DNA of 64,000 nt. Source: Allomuricauda sp. M10. Lineage in GTDB: Bacteria; Bacteroidota; Bacteroidia; Flavobacteriales; Flavobacteriaceae. Under the pieces are notes generated by a model. That model had not been told where the DNA came from and did no database searches. It saw only the letters and a list, made by a program, of their open reading frames with translations. A program made the position numbers and the translations under genes. The stretch lies in the NCBI RefSeq assembly GCF_020782875.1, contig NZ_JAJGBN010000002.1, forward strand, positions 744,001-808,000, read 5' to 3'. Below, one piece after another: positions 58,424 through 64,000 of the stretch (position 1 is its first letter; each line of letters starts with the position of its first letter).

Positions 58424-61153
58424 ATGATACTCCAGATGGATTCTGCCAAAAGCGGAAGAAACTGCCGTTTTTCTTCCCCCGTCCTGACGACTTTTCTATT
58501 TTTTACCTTGATTTTCAGTGGTCTTCAAGCCCAAAATACTACCATTCCGAAACCCGAGGAAGTCATCGGTTTCAAGGTCGGTTCCGATTTTCATTTGGCC
58601 ACCTACGAACAGTCTATCGAGTATTTTAAAAAGTTGGACGCTGCCAGTGATCTGGTGGAAATGCGTGAAACCGGAAAAACCTCCGAAGGCCGCACCTGGT
58701 ATTATGTGCTGATTTCCTCCAAAGCGAATTTGGACAAAGTGGAACACTACAAAGAAATCTCGAAAGCCTTGGCCCATCCCAAAGGGATAACCAAGGAATT
58801 GGCAAAACAGTTGTCTACCGAAGGCAAGGCCATAGTGGATCTCAGTGGAGGTCTGCATGCTTCCGAAGTGGCAGGAGCGCAGCATATCATCACCTTGGCA
58901 GATCAGATTATCCGAGAGGCGGATACTCCAAAATTCAAAGCCATTTTGGACAATGTGATCTTGGTACTTTGGCCCTCCTTGAACCCAGATGGACAGGATA
59001 TTATCGCCAATTGGTATATGGGCAATGTGGGAACGCCGTATGAAACGGCCAGAACCCCTTGGCTTTATCAAAAATATGTGGGACACGACAATAACCGTGA
59101 TGCCTATATGTTGAATATGTTGGAATCGCGTGTGGTGGGCCGTACCTGGAGGGAATGGGAACCTAATATCATCCATGTTCACCATCAATCTTCGCCGTTC
59201 CCAACTCGAATTTGGTTGCCTCCTTTTGCTGAACCAGTAGCCACACAAACCCCACCTTTAATGGCTAGGGAAGTGAACATGATCGGAATGGCCATGGCCA
59301 GGGATTTGGAGTCCGAAGGCTTGCCCGGCGCTGTTCACATGGGTCAAGGTTTTGATGCATGGTACCCAGGATATATAGATTATCTGCCCATGATGCAGAA
59401 CATTCCTTCGTTTTGGACGGAAACGGCTCTGTACCGATATGCCACACCCTATTTTTATACGTTGAGCGATTTTCCAAAAGACCGTCGCGATTTAAGGGTT
59501 GAATCTCTTTACAGTAGCCCATGGAAAGGTGGATGGTGGCGTTTGGCCGATGCTATGCAGTACATGCAAGTAGCATCTGTTGCGGTGTTGGATTATGCCG
59601 CGAAGTACAAGGAAACTTTGCTTTTCAACAAGTATCAGTCGGGTATCAATACCATAGAAAAATATACGAACGAACCGCCTTATGCCTACATCGTTCCACA
59701 AAAACAGCGCGATCCGGTTCGGCCTGTGGAATTGTTGAAGCGTTTGGCCTTCAACGGAATTCAAATTTCACAATTGGAAAAACCGATGGAATATTCAGGG
59801 GTGACCTATCCCAAAGGGACATGGGTAGTCCCGATGGACCAGGAATTTGCCGAAATGGCCCGTCAGGTTTTGGATGTTCAGGTATATCCCGATCTAAGGG
59901 AATCCCCTGATGGCCCTTTGGAACAACCTTATGATGCCGCCGGTTGGACGCTTCCTTTTCAAATGGAAGTGGATGTAGTTACTGGGATGGTTCCCTTGTC
60001 TGACGATTTCAGAAATGCTCTAAAACCAGTAGAAGGCACTCCTTTGGAAACCACTGATGATGAAAACAAGGATATGAGCAAGGCCGATTTTGCTCCCGGA
60101 GCAGGTTTCGATACCGATAAGATTGCTGCGGGAATTAAACCATTGCCTGGAACACTTCGAGGTAGCGGAAGTACCCTTTGGCTAGACCCTGCCGAAAACA
60201 ACAGTTTTAGGGTCATTGCCGAAGCCATGAACTCGGGATTCTCCGTGGTGTATGACGCCAAAACCAAAAAATATGGCATTCAAGGCGCAAGTCGAGGCAA
60301 GATGCAACAATGGGTGAATGATTATGCCATCAACGGGGTTTTGGGTTCCGGTTCGGGCACATCCAAAGTAAAAACACGAATTGGCGTGTACCGACCTTGG
60401 ACCGCCAGTATGGATATGGGTTGGACGCGCTGGTTGCTGGATAATTTTGGTTTTGGATATGCTTCCATTCGCAATTCCGATTTTATGTTGGACAATCTAA
60501 AAGATCGTTTCGATGTGATCGTAATGGCATCCGAATGGCCTGGTTCCATTGAAAGGGGATTGGAGCCTGGTTCCGCACCTCCGCAGTATGCAGGAGGATT
60601 GGGAGAATTGGGTGCACGCAACCTCAACTCCTTTGTGAAAGAGGGAGGCACGCTGGTCACTTTAAACCGAAGCTCCGATTTTGCCATACAGGCGTTGCAC
60701 TTACCCGTTAAAAATGTGGTGGATCATGTGGACAGGGCCAAATTCTTTACAGGTGGTTCGATCATGCAGGTGGAAACCAATCCAAGTCACCCGGTAATGG
60801 CAGGAATGACGGATAAGGCCAATGTTTTTGTGTATGGCAGCCCCATTTTCAGTACCGAAGAAGGTTTTGAAGGAGAAGTGTTGGCCAAATATCAAGCACA
60901 AGGATCTCCCTTAATGTCCGGTTATCTGGTTGGAGAAAGTTTCATGAACGGAAACGCGGCGGCCCTGGATGTAAAACATGGAAATGGACATGTATTGTTG
61001 TTCGGGTTTCAACCGCAATGGCGTGGACAGCCCATGGGCACCTACCGAACTTTGTTCAATGCATTGTTATATGCCGACCAATTGCCGCAAGTGAAACGCG
61101 ACATCCCTGTAGGTTGGGAAAGTGTAAAAGGAAAGGCGACAGCACCAAAATAG
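58424..61153 (+). CDS. Secreted M14-family zinc metallopeptidase
   Basis: 909 residues. Signal peptide to about 37 (ending LQAQ). The carboxypeptidase-like catalytic domain follows: GGLHASEVAGAQHI (His145, Glu148), a later third His in IHVHHQSS, LNPDGQDIIANWY and IPSFWTETALYRYATPYFY. The large C-terminal part (about 400-909) has further domains including a GATase-like Rossmann segment (VIVMASEWPGSIERG) and an alpha/beta ending. No T9SS tail was seen. M14 enzymes remove C-terminal residues; substrates are unknown. It appears as a long single gene. Confidence 0.9.
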   Translation: MILQMDSAKSGRNCRFSSPVLTTFLFFTLIFSGLQAQNTTIPKPEEVIGFKVGSDFHLATYEQSIEYFKKLDAASDLVEMRETGKTSEGRTWYYVLISSKANLDKVEHYKEISKALAHPKGITKELAKQLSTEGKAIVDLSGGLHASEVAGAQHIITLADQIIREADTPKFKAILDNVILVLWPSLNPDGQDIIANWYMGNVGTPYETARTPWLYQKYVGHDNNRDAYMLNMLESRVVGRTWREWEPNIIHVHHQSSPFPTRIWLPPFAEPVATQTPPLMAREVNMIGMAMARDLESEGLPGAVHMGQGFDAWYPGYIDYLPMMQNIPSFWTETALYRYATPYFYTLSDFPKDRRDLRVESLYSSPWKGGWWRLADAMQYMQVASVAVLDYAAKYKETLLFNKYQSGINTIEKYTNEPPYAYIVPQKQRDPVRPVELLKRLAFNGIQISQLEKPMEYSGVTYPKGTWVVPMDQEFAEMARQVLDVQVYPDLRESPDGPLEQPYDAAGWTLPFQMEVDVVTGMVPLSDDFRNALKPVEGTPLETTDDENKDMSKADFAPGAGFDTDKIAAGIKPLPGTLRGSGSTLWLDPAENNSFRVIAEAMNSGFSVVYDAKTKKYGIQGASRGKMQQWVNDYAINGVLGSGSGTSKVKTRIGVYRPWTASMDMGWTRWLLDNFGFGYASIRNSDFMLDNLKDRFDVIVMASEWPGSIERGLEPGSAPPQYAGGLGELGARNLNSFVKEGGTLVTLNRSSDFAIQALHLPVKNVVDHVDRAKFFTGGSIMQVETNPSHPVMAGMTDKANVFVYGSPIFSTEEGFEGEVLAKYQAQGSPLMSGYLVGESFMNGNAAALDVKHGNGHVLLFGFQPQWRGQPMGTYRTLFNALLYADQLPQVKRDIPVGWESVKGKATAPK

Positions 61154-61221
61154 GAAAAAAAGTAGCGTATCCATTCGATTTTGTACTTTGCAATGGATGA
61201 AATTCTAAAGGCAAAAGCAAT

Positions 61222-62169
61222 TTGTACAGTTCCAAAAACAAGTACACGGTAGCGTTTTACAATCTCGAAAATTTTTTCGATACCACGGACGACCCCTATT
61301 CCTTGGATGATGACTTTACGCCTAAGGGATTTAAACGATGGACCGAGTCCCGTTTCTGGAATAAGGTCGGTAAGATTTCAAGAGCAATCGCCAGTATCGG
61401 TTTGGATGATAGTCCAATTCCACCAGTATTGGTAGGAATTGCTGAGGTGGAGAATAAGTCCGTCATCAAAGCTTTGCTCCAATCCAAAAATTTAAAGGGC
61501 ATCCCTTATGATTTTGTCCATTTCGATTCACCAGATGAAAGGGGCATTGACACAGCGCTTATTTACAACAAGGAACATTTTCAAGTGTTGCATGCGGAAA
61601 CCTTGCCCTTGATTGTGGCAAATACCAACGGGGATAGGGATTTGACCCGGGATATTTTGTACATCCATGGAAAATTGCATGAAGAAGAAGTACACGTTTT
61701 TGTGAATCATTGGCCTTCAAGGCGTGAAGGGGCAGAGATAACGAGTTACAAACGCGTCAAGGCAGCGGAAACCATTCTTCAAAGACTGGAAAAGATGGAT
61801 GAGGAATTCCCGAATTGTATCGTTATGGGCGATTTTAATGATGACCCCAATTCGGAAAGCATCCAAACCTTGATGAACTCAAAGAGGTTTATCAACCCCA
61901 TGAAATCGCTTTTATCTCCAATTTCTGGAAGTGCCAATTATAAAGGGGAGTGGAACCTTTTTGACCAGATTCTGGTTTCCCACAGTTTTTTGAATTATGA
62001 ACCAGATACCCATGGCTTTGTGAAAGCCGCAGTCTTCGCCCCTAGATTTTTGAGCGAGTGGAGAGGCAAATATAAGGGCAACCCATTCCGCACCTTTGGT
62101 GGTGGCGACTATTTGGGGGGCTATAGTGACCACTTTCCTGTTTATGTAGTTTTGGAGGAATATAAATAA
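61222..62169 (+). CDS. Endonuclease/exonuclease/phosphatase-family protein
   Basis: 315 residues. Start must be TTG 61222, because an in-frame stop lies 24 bases upstream and the conserved N terminus (KYTVAFYNLENFFDTTDDP) begins five residues after it. Motifs: NLENFFDT, GIAEVENKSV, VNHWPSRREGAE, MGDFNDDPNSESI and YSDHFPVYVVL with the catalytic His. DNase I-like fold, hydrolysing phosphodiesters or phosphates; exact substrate unknown. No signal peptide. Confidence 0.88.
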   Translation: MYSSKNKYTVAFYNLENFFDTTDDPYSLDDDFTPKGFKRWTESRFWNKVGKISRAIASIGLDDSPIPPVLVGIAEVENKSVIKALLQSKNLKGIPYDFVHFDSPDERGIDTALIYNKEHFQVLHAETLPLIVANTNGDRDLTRDILYIHGKLHEEEVHVFVNHWPSRREGAEITSYKRVKAAETILQRLEKMDEEFPNCIVMGDFNDDPNSESIQTLMNSKRFINPMKSLLSPISGSANYKGEWNLFDQILVSHSFLNYEPDTHGFVKAAVFAPRFLSEWRGKYKGNPFRTFGGGDYLGGYSDHFPVYVVLEEYK

Positions 62170-62235
62170 GTAAGAAAAAGGTTACACCACACAAAAGTAT
62201 ATTTTCACAACAGCTTACAGCAAATCACTATGCAG

Positions 62236-62266
62236 TTCATCGAAAAAAGTAGGAATTTTATCGATA
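62236..62266. promoter_or_regulatory. Possible regulatory site upstream of the subtilase gene
   Basis: TTCATCGAAAAAA (62236-62248) and TTTTATCGATA (62256-62266) are also found before brnQ, in the reverse order. They lie 53-83 bases before the subtilase ATG. Confidence 0.3.
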
Positions 62267-62318
62267 AATGTTACATCTCCTAATATATTCGTAGTCCAAA
62301 TCTTACCTAAACTTAATT

Positions 62319-64000
62319 ATGGACTACAAGTTACCTACAGGGGCCAAGGCAGCGATCTTCTCCATTTTATTTTCAGTTTTGGGAACACATTTTGTAATGG
62401 GTCAAACCCAAAAGGCCAAAGAACAGATTAAAGCAACTTACGATAAAAGTAGAATGGCTTCTTTCATTTCTGAATTGGAAGCCGAACATCAAAATACAGC
62501 TCAAAAAATCGGCCAGTTAAAAGCCTCAAAAGGAATAAGGATTTCCGAAAAGGCTACCGATGGTTCCCCCATTGAGCTGAAAGCTATCGGCTCCGATGGA
62601 ACACCTTTATACTATACTACACTGAACGACCCCTCTACCCAAACCTCTAGGGCCAATGCGCTTTATGATAATGGTCTATTGAATTTGGGACTCACTGGAA
62701 ACGGAATGGAAGTTGGGGTTTGGGATGCCGGTATCGCCCTTACCACCCATCAGGAATTTGACACACGTGCCAAAAGCGCCGATGGATCAACCGAAATCAG
62801 TCTTCACTCCACTTTGGTTACCGGAAATTTGATTTCTTCCGGAGTAGAGGCCAATGCCCAGGGAGTTGCATACGGTGCCCAAGCCATGACCTACGATTGG
62901 ACCCGTGATAAAATTGAAGTAGCTGAAGCTGCCGCCAATGGTATGTTGTTGAGCAACCATTCCTACGGAATTCTTTCGGACAGGGTGCCCGATTGGTACT
63001 TTGGTGCCTACATCAAGGTTACTCAGGATTGGGACAAGATCATGTACAATGCCCCTTATTATTTGATGGTGGCAGCTGCAGGTAACGCACAAAATTCTTA
63101 TGATAACGCTTCCCCCAATTATGGGAAAACTGCTGATGGGTTCGATTTGTTGCTTGGATTTACGACAACCAAAAATGGATTGACCATAGCGGGTGCCAAT
63201 ACTGAAATTGATAACAAAGGTAATTTGGTAAAAGCTTCCGTAGCAGGATACAGCAGCTTTGGTCCTGTGGATGATGGTCGTGTAAAACCGGATTTGGCCG
63301 GGGATGGTTCCAATATTCTTTCCACCAGTTCTGCAACCAACAGTAGCTATCAAGTATCTTCAGGTACTTCTATGGCCGCTCCAGGGGTTACAGGTTCCCT
63401 TTTGTTGTTGCAACAATACCATGAAGAATTGTTCGGGACTTATATGAAAGCGGCAACCCTTAAAGGTTTGGCCCTTCATACAGCAGATGATGTAGGAGCC
63501 CAAGGACCTGATTATAAAATGGGTTGGGGTGTGATGAACGCCAAAACAGCTGCTGAGGTACTTCAAAATACAGGATACACCAGTTTGATCCAAGAAGAAA
63601 GTCTTGCCAATGGCGAAAGTTTCTCTATCACTGTAATTGCCAATGGAAATGAACCTTTGATGGCCTCCATCTCTTGGACCGATCCCGAAGGCGAATATGT
63701 GAACCGAGGGGATATGAACAATACCACTGCCGCATTGATAAACGATTTGGATATCAGGATTACCAAAAACGGGGAATCGTTCTTACCATGGAAACTAAAT
63801 CCGGCCAAAGCTAATGATGCTGCCGCAAAAGGTGATAACACAGTGGATCCATACGAAAGGATTGAAATCGGCAATGCATCGGGAACCTACACCATTACCG
63901 TAACCCACAAAGGAAACTTGAAAAATGCAATCCAGGATTTTTCATTGATCGTTTCCGGTGCCCAGGTTTCCAAATGTTCCATTGAAACGCCTTCTAATTT
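62319..64000 (+). CDS. Secreted S8 (subtilisin-like) serine peptidase, partial
   Basis: The frame starts at ATG 62319 and runs off the right edge with 560 codons visible and no stop. A signal peptide runs to about residue 29 (ends VMGQ), followed by a short propeptide-like region. The catalytic triad is complete: Asp136 in VGVWDAGIAL, His163 in SLHSTLVTGN and Ser351 in SSGTSMAAPGVTG. After the catalytic domain comes a beta-rich region from about 430. The C terminus, where a T9SS sorting domain is common in this group, lies outside the window. Confidence 0.93.
   Translation, partial: MDYKLPTGAKAAIFSILFSVLGTHFVMGQTQKAKEQIKATYDKSRMASFISELEAEHQNTAQKIGQLKASKGIRISEKATDGSPIELKAIGSDGTPLYYTTLNDPSTQTSRANALYDNGLLNLGLTGNGMEVGVWDAGIALTTHQEFDTRAKSADGSTEISLHSTLVTGNLISSGVEANAQGVAYGAQAMTYDWTRDKIEVAEAAANGMLLSNHSYGILSDRVPDWYFGAYIKVTQDWDKIMYNAPYYLMVAAAGNAQNSYDNASPNYGKTADGFDLLLGFTTTKNGLTIAGANTEIDNKGNLVKASVAGYSSFGPVDDGRVKPDLAGDGSNILSTSSATNSSYQVSSGTSMAAPGVTGSLLLLQQYHEELFGTYMKAATLKGLALHTADDVGAQGPDYKMGWGVMNAKTAAEVLQNTGYTSLIQEESLANGESFSITVIANGNEPLMASISWTDPEGEYVNRGDMNNTTAALINDLDIRITKNGESFLPWKLNPAKANDAAAKGDNTVDPYERIEIGNASGTYTITVTHKGNLKNAIQDFSLIVSGAQVSKCSIETPSN

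Noticed and set aside
61193-61246. ATG at 61193 as the start of the EEP gene
   Set aside because: It is in a different frame and soon reaches a stop; a frameshift would be needed and nothing supports it.

Overview
The window is ordinary chromosome from a marine-type member of the Flavobacteriaceae, probably close to Muricauda/Flagellimonas; the genus is inference. Support comes from the gliding lipoprotein gldH, Bacteroidota-only families (DUF4292, HU-CCDC81/SPOR protein, DUF2480, DUF3078), a trimeric sdhCAB operon, several TAnnTTTG -7 boxes, and many lipoproteins with a C-S-K/N-D start. No rRNA, tRNA, CRISPR, prophage or transposase gene was seen.

Layout. 1-5.7 kb: envelope and housekeeping genes (TPR protein end, LolB-like DUF4292 lipoprotein, EnvC-like LytM protein, aldo/keto reductase, acyl-CoA thioesterase, HU-CCDC81/SPOR protein, dprA). 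5.7-6.7 kb: an array of about 80-bp GTCA...TGAC palindromic repeats around a lone GIY-YIG nuclease gene. 6.7-13.5 kb: trpS, plsC-like acyltransferase, a GAF/LytS-type sensor with a decayed ATPase domain, an ECF sigma factor with a membrane-anchored beta-barrel partner, and recA. 13.7-19 kb: trhO, ricT, gldH and a class A penicillin-binding protein. 19-21 kb: scoA and scoB, separated by a four-helix-bundle (S23/IVS-type) gene, then a probable 34-residue gene. 21-23.3 kb: acetyltransferase, small HTH-like protein, an XRE/S24 repressor with two matching operators, and a Vsr-like endonuclease. 23.8-27.3 kb: sdhC-sdhA-sdhB with a clear promoter. 27.4-30.2 kb: four secreted or lipoprotein genes. 30.5-34.7 kb: LytTR regulator plus 7TM histidine kinase, then rimK and an AspA/AstE-like deacylase. 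35-45.4 kb: Xaa-Pro peptidase, serine hydrolase, PanE-like reductase, CDF-like transporter, methyltransferase, secreted esterase, brnQ and thiL.

45.6-53.9 kb holds the complete SUF iron-sulfur system (sufA, B, C, D, S, E, a DUF59 protein and DUF2480). It is unusually invaded: a second four-helix-bundle gene sits between sufA and sufB, a lactonase-like lipoprotein gene lies between sufB and sufC, and palindromic repeats fill the sufC/D, sufD/S, sufE/DUF59 and DUF59/DUF2480 spacers. 54-64 kb: a predicted seven-bladed propeller lipoprotein, DUF3078 barrel protein, hflX, a large secreted M14 peptidase, an EEP-family nuclease and the start of a secreted subtilase that runs off the window.

The most interesting theme is small elements living inside essential operons: two unrelated subfamilies of four-helix-bundle genes bounded by inverted repeats within sco and suf, and a dispersed family of palindromes with GTCA/TGAC ends, one array of which carries a GIY-YIG nuclease that might mobilise it. 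Gene starts were moved inward from the longest open frame wherever a signal peptide, promoter or family alignment favoured it; these choices are stated per gene.
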